Below, piece by piece: positions 33,073 to 41,100 of a stretch of DNA of 64,000 bases (its first letter is position 1; every line of letters begins with the position of its first letter). The position numbers and the translations under genes were made by a program. Origin of the DNA: Sphingomonas glacialis (lineage in GTDB: Bacteria; Pseudomonadota; Alphaproteobacteria; Sphingomonadales; Sphingomonadaceae); contig NZ_BNAQ01000004.1 of the NCBI RefSeq assembly GCF_014653575.1, positions 326,354 through 390,353 on the forward strand, given 5' to 3'. A model generated the notes under the pieces. The model searched no databases and had not been told where the DNA came from. It saw nothing but the letters and a program-made list of their open reading frames with translations.

Positions 33073-34527
33073 TTAGCGGAAGGGGGGTTCGTTGAACGCG
33101 CGGAGCTTGCGGCTGTGGAGCTTCTGCCCCTCGCGGCGCAATTCCTCGCACGCCTCGATGCCGATCCGCATATGCTCGCTGATCGCGCGTTCGTAGAAGC
33201 GGTTGGCTTGCCCCGGCAGCTTCAATTCGCCGTGGAGCGGTTTGTCCGAGACGCACAGCAGCGTCCCATAGGGCACGCGGAAGCGATAGCCCTGCGCGGC
33301 GATCGTCGCCGATTCCATGTCGATCCCGACCGCACGGCTGAGCGAGAAGCGCAGGGCGCTGCGCGAATATTGCAGCTCCCAATTGCGGTCGTCGGTGGTG
33401 ACGATCGTGCCGGTGCGAAGCCGCCGCTTGAGTTCGTCGCCCGACTGGCCCGAGATCGTCTCGGCGGCGCGGGCAAGCGCGAGCTGGACCTCGGCGATCG
33501 CGGGGACGGGAATCGCGGGGGGCAGGACGTCGTCGAGCACGTGATCGTCGCGCAGATAGGCGTGCGCGAGCACGTAATCGCCGATCCGCTGGCTCGGGCG
33601 CAGGCCACCGCAATGGCCGATCATCAGCCACGCCTCGGGCCGCAGCACCGCCAGATGATCGCAGATCGTCTTGGCGTTCGCCGGGCCGACGCCGATATTG
33701 ACGAGCGTGATCCCGGTGCCGTCCGCCGCCATCAGATGATAGGCCGGCATCTGGTGGCGCCGCCATGCGCTGGTATCGGCGAGCGCCGCCTCGACATCGT
33801 CGCCTGCGCGCAGCAGCACGCCGCCCGCACCCGACACGCCACTGTAGCGCGACGGTGTGCCGTCGGATCCAGGCGCGAGCTGGCTGAACGCCCAACGGAC
33901 GAACTCGTCGACATAGCGGTGATAGTTGGTGAACAGGACGTAGCGCTGGACATGCTCGGGCGGCGTCCCGGTGTAATGCCGCAGCCGCGCGAGCGAGAAG
34001 TCGGTGCGCAGGCCATCGAACAGCGCGAGCGGGCGTGCGCCGTCGCTGACTTCGTACAGGCCGTCGGCGATCTCGTCGCCGATATGCGCGAGCTCGGTTG
34101 CCGGGAAATAGCGCGCGAGCTCGACTGCGGAGACTTGGTCGAGGCTGAGCGCGTGGCCGGGATCGATCACGTAGGGGAAGGGGATTTCCTGCCGCCCGGG
34201 GACCGCCTCGACCGTGACGTCGTAATCCTCGATCAGCAGCGTCAACTGTTCGGTGAGATAGTCGGCAAAGATCGCGGGCTTGGTGACGCTGATCGCGTAA
34301 TCGCCCTCGGTGACGAGCCGGCCGAACGAGCGCATCGGCGTCGGCCGGTCGCTCCCGCCGCGATAGTGAAGGTGGATTTCGGGATAGGCGAAGCTGCCAT
34401 CGTGGCGGCTTTCGGGGGCGGGTTGCTCGCCGGTCGCGAGATAGGCGGTCAGCGCCTGCTGAAGCCGCGCCACCGAGGCGCGATAGAGCCGATCGAGTTC
34501 GGCGACGATGTCGGATGCTTGCGTCAT
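33073..34527 (-). CDS. amn: AMP nucleosidase
   Basis: This encodes 484 residues, the length of E. coli Amn. An N-terminal regulatory domain (ATP and phosphate binding) precedes a nucleoside phosphorylase-like fold with NIGVGPANAKTICDHL, IGHCGGLR and GIDMESATIAAQGYRF. It hydrolyses AMP to adenine and ribose-5-phosphate, linking purine salvage to energy charge. It has no visible operon partner. The start is ATG 34527. Confidence 0.95.
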   Translation of the reverse strand: MTQASDIVAELDRLYRASVARLQQALTAYLATGEQPAPESRHDGSFAYPEIHLHYRGGSDRPTPMRSFGRLVTEGDYAISVTKPAIFADYLTEQLTLLIEDYDVTVEAVPGRQEIPFPYVIDPGHALSLDQVSAVELARYFPATELAHIGDEIADGLYEVSDGARPLALFDGLRTDFSLARLRHYTGTPPEHVQRYVLFTNYHRYVDEFVRWAFSQLAPGSDGTPSRYSGVSGAGGVLLRAGDDVEAALADTSAWRRHQMPAYHLMAADGTGITLVNIGVGPANAKTICDHLAVLRPEAWLMIGHCGGLRPSQRIGDYVLAHAYLRDDHVLDDVLPPAIPVPAIAEVQLALARAAETISGQSGDELKRRLRTGTIVTTDDRNWELQYSRSALRFSLSRAVGIDMESATIAAQGYRFRVPYGTLLCVSDKPLHGELKLPGQANRFYERAISEHMRIGIEACEELRREGQKLHSRKLRAFNEPPFR

Positions 34528-34611
34528 CCCAAAGGGCTAAACCGGGACCGTTACGCTGGCAAGTCGGCGCCACCCCGACGTTGGCCGGGATGGCACGCGA
34601 TCTTGAGTCTG

Positions 34612-34875
34612 TCAGGCCTTCGCGTCTGTCTTGGTCGGCTCGTCATCCTTGGCGAGCAGCTTGCTCGCCCCGAACGCCGCACCGGCGATCGCCGCTGCTG
34701 CACCTGCCGCGATTCCGGCAGCGGCAAGCGGGTTGGCCTTGGCCGCGTCGACCGTCGCGGTGAATGCCTCGGTCACGGCTTCCTTGGCCTGCTCGAACAG
34801 ACCTTCGGCCTGCTCGATGATCGTTTCGGTCGTGCTGGCCGCGGACTTGGTCGAATCGATTTTGTCGTCGCTCAT
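34612..34875 (-). CDS. Small tail-anchored-like membrane protein
   Basis: This encodes 87 residues. The acidic amphipathic N-terminal half (TTETIIEQAEGLFEQAKEAV) and the central helix AAAGIAAGAAAAIAGAAFG resemble the YqjD/ElaB-type ribosome-associated inner-membrane proteins in layout only. A charged tail follows. The function is unknown. It is flanked by amn upstream and peroxiredoxin downstream, both on the same strand. Confidence 0.65.
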   Translation of the reverse strand: MSDDKIDSTKSAASTTETIIEQAEGLFEQAKEAVTEAFTATVDAAKANPLAAAGIAAGAAAAIAGAAFGASKLLAKDDEPTKTDAKA

Positions 34876-34984
34876 GGCACTGCCCTTTCCAATGAACTCA
34901 ACCCTAGCAACTCATTGAGACGGGCCAGGTTCCGCAAGCGCGATCGACGCGGCGTTGCGATCGCTCGCTTCGCCGCGACGAGGG

Positions 34985-35464
34985 TCAGATTTCGCTCAGC
35001 AGATGTTCGGCCGACGAGACTTCGAACGCGCCGGGGGCTTCGACGTTGAGCTGCTCGACGACGCCGTCATTGACGAGCATCGAATAGCGCTGGCTGCGCT
35101 CGCCCATGCCAAACTTCGAACCGTCGAAGGTCAAGCCGACTGCCTTGGCGAAATCGGCATTGCCGTCGGCGAGCATCACGATGTCGCCAGCGTCGCTCGC
35201 CTTGCCCCATGCGCCCATCACGAAAGCATCGTTGACCGAGGTGAACGCGATCTCGTCGACGCCCTTGGCCTTGAGTTCGGCAGCCTTGTCGACGAAGCCG
35301 GGCAGGTGACGCGCCGAGCAGGTCGGGGTGAAGGCGCCGGGTACCGCGACCAGCGCGACCTTGCGGCCCTTGAAGAACTCGTCCGAGCTGATTTGATCGG
35401 GGCCATCGGCCGTGGCCTTGGTGAGGGTGATGCTCGGGATACGGTCGCCGACGCTGATCGTCAT
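34985..35464 (-). CDS. Peroxiredoxin (Prx5 / AhpE-like, single Cys)
   Basis: This encodes 159 residues. The peroxidatic Cys49 is in PGAFTPTCSARHLPGF. Other Prx5 motifs (FTSVNDAFVMGAW, KFGMGERSQRYSMLV) are complete. It has no other Cys, so it is a 1-Cys enzyme that needs an external thiol such as glutaredoxin or glutathione for recycling. It is cytoplasmic. The ATG at 35464 is preceded by GGAGA. It is divergent from yqgE with 119 bases between. Confidence 0.93.
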   Translation of the reverse strand: MTISVGDRIPSITLTKATADGPDQISSDEFFKGRKVALVAVPGAFTPTCSARHLPGFVDKAAELKAKGVDEIAFTSVNDAFVMGAWGKASDAGDIVMLADGNADFAKAVGLTFDGSKFGMGERSQRYSMLVNDGVVEQLNVEAPGAFEVSSAEHLLSEI

Positions 35465-35583
35465 GGAAATCTCTCCTGTTGCGCCGCCCGGTGAAGAAAG
35501 TGCGAGCGGCGCGCCGTACGTCGTGCAGGCGGGCGTGAATTTCAAGCGTGGCGAGCCGCGCGGCACGGGCCTATGTTCGGTGC

Positions 35584-36156
35584 ATGGATCAAGCGACTTT
35601 CCTTACCGGCCAGTTTCTGCTGGCGATGCCCGGGATCGGCGACCCGCGCTTCGATCATGCCGTGATCGCGATGTGCGCGCATGACGCGGAGGGCGCGCTC
35701 GGCATCGGGGTCGGCACGGCGATCGAGGGGCTGGGGCTGCACGCCGTGCTCGAGCAGCTCGAGATCGATCCGGGCGTCGCGCCCGACGCCCCGGTGCATT
35801 TCGGCGGCCCGGTCGAGCCGCGGCGCGGCTTCGTGCTCCACACGCTCGATTGGGCAGGACAGGATACGATCGAAGTGGCCGGCGCGGCGGGTGCGCTGTG
35901 GGGGCTGTCGGGGACGATCGACGTGCTCAAGGCGATTGCCGAGGGCCGCGGCCCGTCGCGCTGGCTTGTCGCGCTCGGCTATGCCGGGTGGTCCGAGGGG
36001 CAGCTCGATGGCGAGATGACGCGGCATGGCTGGTTCAACGTCGCGGCAACGCCGGATCTCCTGTACGACGTCGCGGCCGACGCCCGCTGGGAGGCGGGTT
36101 TTGCGATTGCCGGGATCGATCCGCGCCTGCTGGCGAGCCAAGCCGGCCGGGCGTGA
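35584..36156 (+). CDS. YqgE/AlgH family protein
   Basis: This encodes 190 residues. Signature motifs are FLTGQFLLAMPGIGDPRFDHAVI, HFGGPVEPRRGFVLH and ALGYAGWSEGQLDGEM. The YqgE fold (UPF0301) is found throughout proteobacteria. AlgH is linked to alginate regulation in Pseudomonas, but the biochemical role is unknown. It is followed by a palindrome and ahcY on the same strand. Confidence 0.93.
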   Translation: MDQATFLTGQFLLAMPGIGDPRFDHAVIAMCAHDAEGALGIGVGTAIEGLGLHAVLEQLEIDPGVAPDAPVHFGGPVEPRRGFVLHTLDWAGQDTIEVAGAAGALWGLSGTIDVLKAIAEGRGPSRWLVALGYAGWSEGQLDGEMTRHGWFNVAATPDLLYDVAADARWEAGFAIAGIDPRLLASQAGRA

Positions 36157-36184
36157 GACGGTTTTCCGGATTTCCGGGCAAGAC

Positions 36185-36200
36185 ATAAAGATATCTTTAT
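36185..36200. promoter_or_regulatory. Perfect palindrome upstream of ahcY; candidate SahR-type operator
   Basis: ATAAAGATATCTTTAT is a perfect 16-base palindrome in an otherwise GC-rich region, 60 bases upstream of the ahcY start. ArsR-family SahR regulators respond to S-adenosylhomocysteine and bind AT-rich palindromes before SAM-cycle genes in proteobacteria. I assign this by position and symmetry only. No regulator gene is seen in the window. Confidence 0.5.
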
Positions 36201-36260
36201 ATTTGATCCGGAGGCGTTTTGCGGGTAGGGGCGCGGCATCACACAACCGGAGATAGCCCC

Positions 36261-37682
36261 GTGGCCACCGTTCTCGACCGCCCTGCGAACGACTATGTCG
36301 TCGCCGACATCACGCTTGCCGATTTCGGTCGCAAGGAAATCAACATCGCCGAGACCGAGATGCCCGGCCTGATGGCGCTGCGCGAGGAATTCTCCGCATC
36401 GCAGCCTTTGAAGGGCGCGCGCATCACTGGTTCGCTGCACATGACGATCCAGACCGCAGTGCTGATCGAGACGCTGACCGCGCTCGGCGCCGACGTCCGC
36501 TGGGCGACGTGCAACATCTTCTCGACGCAGGACCATGCCGCTGCCGCGATCGCCGCGACGGGCGTCCCCGTGTTCGCGATCAAGGGCGAGAGCCTCGCCG
36601 ACTATTGGAACTATGTCGGCGACATCTTCAACTGGGGTGCTGACACCGACGGCCAGACCGCCAACATCATCCTCGACGATGGCGGCGACGCGACGATGTT
36701 CGCGCTGTGGGGCGCCAAGCTCGAAGCCGGCCACACGATGGGCGAGCCCGAGAATGACGAGGAAGTCGAATTCCAGCGCGCATTGAAGGCGTTCGTGGCG
36801 AAGTATCCCGGTTACCTGACCGAGACCGTCAAGAACCTGAAGGGCGTTTCGGAAGAGACCACGACGGGCGTCCACCGCCTGTACGAGATCGCCAAGAAGG
36901 GCGAGCTGCCGTTCCCGGCGATCAACGTCAACGACTCGGTGACGAAGTCGAAGTTCGACAACCTCTACGGCTGCAAGGAATCGCTGGTCGACGCGATCCG
37001 TCGCGCGACCGACGTGATGCTCGCCGGCAAGGTCGCTTGCGTCGCCGGTTTCGGTGACGTCGGCAAGGGTTCGGCGCAGTCGCTCCGCAACGGCGGCGCG
37101 CGCGTGATGGTCACCGAAGTCGATCCGATCTGCGCGCTGCAGGCCGCGATGGAGGGCTTCGAAGTCGTGACGATGGAAGAGGCCGTGACTCGCGCGGACA
37201 TCTTCTGCACCGCGACCGGCAATGCCGACGTCATCACCGCCGAGCATATGGCGGCGATGAAGCCGATGTCGATCGTCTGCAACATCGGCCACTTCGACTC
37301 GGAGATCCAGATCGCCGCGCTGTCGAACTATGAGTGGGACGAAGTGAAGCCGGGCACCGACCTGGTGAAGTTCCCCGATGGCAAGCAGATCATCATCCTC
37401 GCCAAGGGTCGTCTGGTGAACCTCGGCTGCGCCACGGGCCACCCGTCGTTCGTGATGTCGGCATCGTTCACCAACCAGACGCTCGCGCAGATCGAGCTGT
37501 GGACCAAGGGCGAGAACTACAAGAACGAAGTCTACGTCCTGCCGAAGCACCTCGACGAGAAGGTCGCCGCGCTCCACCTCGAAAAGCTCGGCGTGAAGCT
37601 CTCGCAGCTGACCCCGAAGCAAGCTGGCTATATCGGCGTTCCGGTCGAAGGCCCGTTCAAGCCCGACCACTACCGCTACTAA
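36261..37682 (+). CDS. ahcY: S-adenosylhomocysteine hydrolase
   Basis: This encodes 473 residues. The start is GTG 36261 with GGAGAT seven bases upstream. Family motifs: [39 protein letters not shown] motif [15 protein letters not shown], and the C-terminal [11 protein letters not shown]...PDHYRY. A roughly 40-residue insert ([20 protein letters not shown] region) is typical of bacterial-type enzymes. It converts S-adenosylhomocysteine to adenosine and homocysteine, keeping methyltransferases uninhibited. A strong terminator follows. Confidence 0.97.
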   Translation: MATVLDRPANDYVVADITLADFGRKEINIAETEMPGLMALREEFSASQPLKGARITGSLHMTIQTAVLIETLTALGADVRWATCNIFSTQDHAAAAIAATGVPVFAIKGESLADYWNYVGDIFNWGADTDGQTANIILDDGGDATMFALWGAKLEAGHTMGEPENDEEVEFQRALKAFVAKYPGYLTETVKNLKGVSEETTTGVHRLYEIAKKGELPFPAINVNDSVTKSKFDNLYGCKESLVDAIRRATDVMLAGKVACVAGFGDVGKGSAQSLRNGGARVMVTEVDPICALQAAMEGFEVVTMEEAVTRADIFCTATGNADVITAEHMAAMKPMSIVCNIGHFDSEIQIAALSNYEWDEVKPGTDLVKFPDGKQIIILAKGRLVNLGCATGHPSFVMSASFTNQTLAQIELWTKGENYKNEVYVLPKHLDEKVAALHLEKLGVKLSQLTPKQAGYIGVPVEGPFKPDHYRY

Positions 37683-37712
37683 GGACGCGGCGCCCACGGG
37701 CGCCGCTCCAAC

Positions 37713-37752
37713 AAAAAAGCCGCATCCGCTCAAGAGCGGGTGCGGCTTTTTC
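37713..37752. terminator. Bidirectional terminator after ahcY
   Basis: AAAAAAGCCGCATCCGCTC, loop AAGA, GAGCGGGTGCGGCTTTTTC. It serves ahcY and the convergent lipoprotein gene ending at 37801. Confidence 0.9.
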
Positions 37753-37800
37753 GTGTTCGGGATCCGGTCCCGGTCGCGCTGGACGCGACCGGGCGTGGGA

Positions 37801-38409
37801 TCACTTGGGCGTGACGATGCTCGGCCCGAGGTTGGCGATCACGTCATGCGCGTCGAATGCGCGAATGTTGTCCTTGGGCTTCGGACCCTTGCCGATCACG
37901 ATCTCGGCATTGGCTTCGTATTTGTCGATCGTGTTGACGTCGATCCCGCGGTCGAAGAAGGGATCGCCGAAATACGGATCCCAGCTGCGCCAGCCGAAGC
38001 CACGGCCGCGATAGCGCCAGCTCGGGCCCCAATAGCCGCCACCGAAACCGCCACCATAACCGAAGCCGCCGCCGAACCCGCCGATTCCGGGCGTGGTATA
38101 GGTGCGCGTCTTCTTGTCGACTTCACGATCGGCGAAGACGAAATAATCGCCACCGTTCTGCACCGTCAGTTCGGCTGCGCGATACAGCAGATACTTTTCG
38201 ACCGTGTCGCGCGCGGTGTAGCTGTTGCCCGAGAAGCTGACCATGAAGCGGTTCGCCTCGATCTGGCGATCGCTATAGCCCGAGCGTTCGAAGCCGCGTC
38301 CGACCGCGGGGCCATAGGTGGATTCGGTAGCGCAAGCGGACGTCAGCAGGGTGACGGCGCCGAGCGCGACCACCAGGGATTTTCTAAGCGTTGGGGAAGC
38401 TATCGGCAT
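37801..38409 (-). CDS. Lipoprotein of the CC0125/CC1285 type
   Basis: This encodes 202 residues from ATG 38409. A lipobox LTSAC follows a typical signal (VVALGAVTLLTSAC), so the protein should be lipid-anchored. Conserved stretches include NRFMVSFSGNSYTARDTVEKYLLYRAAEL and GGDYFVFADREVD. A Gly/Tyr/Phe-rich segment (GGFGGGFGYGGG) lies in the middle. The Asp-Pro-Tyr-Phe-Gly part follows. I recall this family as common in sphingomonads and Caulobacter, but the function is unknown. Confidence 0.8.
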   Translation of the reverse strand: MPIASPTLRKSLVVALGAVTLLTSACATESTYGPAVGRGFERSGYSDRQIEANRFMVSFSGNSYTARDTVEKYLLYRAAELTVQNGGDYFVFADREVDKKTRTYTTPGIGGFGGGFGYGGGFGGGYWGPSWRYRGRGFGWRSWDPYFGDPFFDRGIDVNTIDKYEANAEIVIGKGPKPKDNIRAFDAHDVIANLGPSIVTPK

Positions 38410-38703
38410 TTCGATCTCCAGAGGCGGTCCAGTGCGGCGAACCGTGCCGTGCGGGCCATGAAGCGCAGAACGATCGAGGTGGCGCAAGGCTCCGCCAATC
38501 TTCTGGTCGCGTCACCGATAGCGCGGGCCACATGAACCGCAACTGACGCGGCGATGACGAATGCGGAAATCCGTTCGTCGATGCGACGAACCGTTTTGTC
38601 GCAGCCGGGAACGGTATCTGGCGGTTCTCTCGCGCTGGCGCCGTCACGGTATCGAGAGCGATTGCAGGCGGGGGCGTCTTGCGGTCGGCTCGGGAGGATG
38701 GCC

Positions 38704-39294
38704 ATGCGGATTGCGCTCGGGATTTCGTTGGGACTGATCGCCGCGACCATGCCGGTCGCCGCATCCGCCGCGCCGGCGGACGCGCTCGATTCGCCGCTGT
38801 CCACGGTCGTCGAACGGATGTTGCCGGTCGAGGCGAAACTCACCCCCGATTTCCGCGTGCGCACCGATCTGCTGACCACTTCGACAAGCATCAGCCCGCT
38901 TGGCGATCCTACAGGCCCGATGCAGCATCGCTTCGCGAGCTCGATGATCGATTATTATCCGCTCGGCGGCAGCGGCCTGCGGCTCTCCGCCGGCATGCGC
39001 TTCTTCCAGGTCGCCAATTTCCTCAAGGACGCCGAGAAGGCGACTGCTGGCCTGCTGTACAACCCGCGTCTGCCTGGCAGCGGCAATGCGGTGCGGACTG
39101 GCTTCAACCGCCACACGCCCGCCGCGACGGTCGGTTATACGGGCACCTTCAAGAACGCGCTGTTCGGGGTCGAGGTCGGCAGCCTGATCGGCAACGCCAA
39201 TGCCAATTTGCCGCGCGCCATGGACCGCCTGAGCAACCGCGCGCGCGGCGGGATGAATCCGATCGCCAATGTGGTGTTCGGACTGCGGTTCTGA
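38704..39294 (+). CDS. Exported hypothetical protein with beta-barrel-like end
   Basis: This encodes 196 residues. Start ATG 38704 has GGGAGG six bases upstream; the ATG at 38698 would be too near the ribosome site. A clear signal peptide ends near ASA-A (residue 20). The last residues NPIANVVFGLRF end in Phe, as outer-membrane proteins often do, and the middle contains aromatic beta-like strands (LRLSAGMRFFQVANF). It may be an outer-membrane protein. It is followed by a DUF2141 gene. Confidence 0.65.
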   Translation: MRIALGISLGLIAATMPVAASAAPADALDSPLSTVVERMLPVEAKLTPDFRVRTDLLTTSTSISPLGDPTGPMQHRFASSMIDYYPLGGSGLRLSAGMRFFQVANFLKDAEKATAGLLYNPRLPGSGNAVRTGFNRHTPAATVGYTGTFKNALFGVEVGSLIGNANANLPRAMDRLSNRARGGMNPIANVVFGLRF

Positions 39295-39328
39295 AGTGGG
39301 CGATACGCCACCGTTTGTGGGACTGACG

Positions 39329-39856
39329 ATGAAGACGATCTTGAATCTCGCGATGGGTGTCTGCGGCGCGATGCTGGCCCTTCCGAGCGTGGCGCAGGCC
39401 GGCGGCATCATGGGCACCGATGCCGCGCATTGCAGCTCGGGCAAGGGGCCGGCGATCCAAGTCAACGTGCTCGATCTCAAGGACCGCCGCGGGCAACTCA
39501 AGCTCGAGCTCTATCCCGCGAACGACGCCGACTTCATGCGCTCCGACACCGAGTTGCTCGCCGAGGGCAAGGTGTTTCGCCGCGTGACCGTCGACGCGCC
39601 GGTCGCTGGGCAAGTCGCGATGTGCATCCGCGTGCCGCATCCGGGGCGCTATGCGCTGCTGTTCCTCCATTCGCGCCGCGCGCAGGACAAGTTCGACTTC
39701 TGGCAGGACGGGGTCGGGCTGCGCAGCAACACCCGCATCGGCCGCGCGCGCCCGCCGCTCGCCAACGCGACGGTCGAGGTGGGCAACGGGGTTTCGGTGC
39801 TCGATATCGAGACGCAATATCTGCGTGGACTCCGCGGATTCAGCCCATTGCGATAA
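39329..39856 (+). CDS. DUF2141 exported protein
   Basis: This encodes 175 residues with a signal peptide ending near AQA-G. The DUF2141 core contains VNVLDLKDRRGQLKLELYP, a block ending VAMCIRVPHPGRYALLFLH, and DFWQDGVGLRSN near the end. The family is a beta-sandwich of unknown role found in sphingomonad and Bacteroidetes envelopes. The start ATG 39329 is 34 bases after the previous stop, so the two genes may be cotranscribed. Confidence 0.8.
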   Translation: MKTILNLAMGVCGAMLALPSVAQAGGIMGTDAAHCSSGKGPAIQVNVLDLKDRRGQLKLELYPANDADFMRSDTELLAEGKVFRRVTVDAPVAGQVAMCIRVPHPGRYALLFLHSRRAQDKFDFWQDGVGLRSNTRIGRARPPLANATVEVGNGVSVLDIETQYLRGLRGFSPLR

Positions 39857-39918
39857 AAGCGCATTACGGGCCTTGCGCGTTCGCGAAACCCGCTGCTATA
39901 GGCACGCCACTGCAGTGT

Positions 39919-39993
39919 TCCCCGATAGCTCAGCGGTAGAGTAGGTGACTGTTAATCACTTGGTCGTTGGTTCGAATCCAACTCGGGGAGCCA
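39919..39993 (+). tRNA. tRNA-Asn (anticodon GTT)
   Basis: The acceptor arm TCCCCGA (39919-39925) pairs with TCGGGGA (39983-39989). D-arm GCTCAGCGGTAGAGT, anticodon loop CTGTTAA with GTT, and T-arm GGTTCGAATCC are all present. CCA is encoded (39991-39993). It supplies asparagine for AAC and AAU codons. Confidence 0.97.
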
Positions 39994-40098
39994 TTTTCCA
40001 CCGCAGTGCGTGACCCGCAGCCTAGCGCTTAGGCGCGGTCACCAGTCTCCACAAAAACTAGCGCTTGGCTCTGCCAGCGCCGCGGTGTGTCGCGGCAT

Positions 40099-40893
40099 TT
40101 AAGCCGCAAACTGTTCCATCGTGATCCGATCGTCGAGCGCGTGCTCGGGATCGAACAGCAGTGTCAGCTCGCGCGTGCGGTCGATCATGATCTCGACGCG
40201 CGCGACATCGCGAATCTCGCGCTGATCGGCCACCGCGCTGACGGGGCGTTTGGCGGGTTCGAGCACGCGCAGCGTGATCCGCGCTTTGTCGGGCAGGATC
40301 GCGCCGCGCCAGCGCCGCGGGCGGAACGGGCTGATCGGCGTCAGCGCCAGCATGTTCGAGCCGAGCGGCAGGATCGGTCCTTGCGCCGAGAGATTGTACG
40401 CGGTCGATCCGGCCGGTGTGGCGACCAAGATGCCGTCGCACGCAAGCTCGGGCAACACGATGCGGTCGTTGACGGTGACCTCGAGCTTGGCGGTCTGGCG
40501 CGTTTCGCGCAGCAGCGAAACTTCGTTGATCGCAGGGAGCGCAAAGCTTTCGCCGCCCACCGTCGTCGCGGTCATTGCCAGCGGCACCACCTTGAACGCC
40601 TTGATTCGCTCGAGCCGCGCATCGAGCCCGTGCGGGCGCCACTCGTTCATCAGGAACCCGACAGTGCCGAGGTTCATCCCGAACACCGGCACGACCGGCT
40701 TGCGCCGTTCGAGCATCGCGTGGAGCGTCTGGAGCATGAACCCGTCACCGCCGAGCGCGACGATCAGTTCGGCGTCCTCGACGGGCACCCAATCGTGTGC
40801 GTCGGACAGCATTGCGGCGGCGTCCTGCGCGGCCTGGGTCGGGGACGCGACCAGCGCGCGGCGCGCGCCGGCCATGTTGGCGGAACCTGTCAT
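40099..40893 (-). CDS. nadK: NAD kinase
   Basis: This encodes 264 residues. Diagnostic motifs are LIVALGGDGFML (GGDG), NLGTVGFLMN, INEVSLLR and the catalytic or binding stretch DGILVATPAGSTAYNLSAQGP. It phosphorylates NAD to NADP. An ATG at 40875 is an alternative start. The ATG at 40893 overlaps a 37-residue open frame upstream (ATGA). Confidence 0.95.
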   Translation of the reverse strand: MTGSANMAGARRALVASPTQAAQDAAAMLSDAHDWVPVEDAELIVALGGDGFMLQTLHAMLERRKPVVPVFGMNLGTVGFLMNEWRPHGLDARLERIKAFKVVPLAMTATTVGGESFALPAINEVSLLRETRQTAKLEVTVNDRIVLPELACDGILVATPAGSTAYNLSAQGPILPLGSNMLALTPISPFRPRRWRGAILPDKARITLRVLEPAKRPVSAVADQREIRDVARVEIMIDRTRELTLLFDPEHALDDRITMEQFAA

Positions 40894-41003
40894 GGCGCGT
40901 TCCCGCTGGTGGTGTGCGGCGCTGCCACGACCGCCGGCGCGAAGCCACGCACAGCGCGGGCCTTGCGGTCGGGACGGTCGGCAAGAACAGGCGCGCTGGT
41001 CAT
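40890..41003 (-). CDS. 37-residue small open frame coupled to nadK
   Basis: ATG 41003 to TGA 40890, with the stop overlapping the nadK start as ATGA. The product begins MTSAPVLADRPDRKARAVRG and is basic, with no membrane helix or known motif. The ribosome site is weak. Coupling geometry is the only support, so it may be a leader peptide or chance. Confidence 0.3.
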   Translation of the reverse strand: MTSAPVLADRPDRKARAVRGFAPAVVAAPHTTSGNAP

Positions 41004-41100
41004 CTCGCTTGGAGCTAGGGCTTCGGATCGAGCGTCACAAGGGCGATTGCGGCGGTAACACCCTCTTCTTTAACCCAAGACGGCGCATTAGGGTCGTTGC

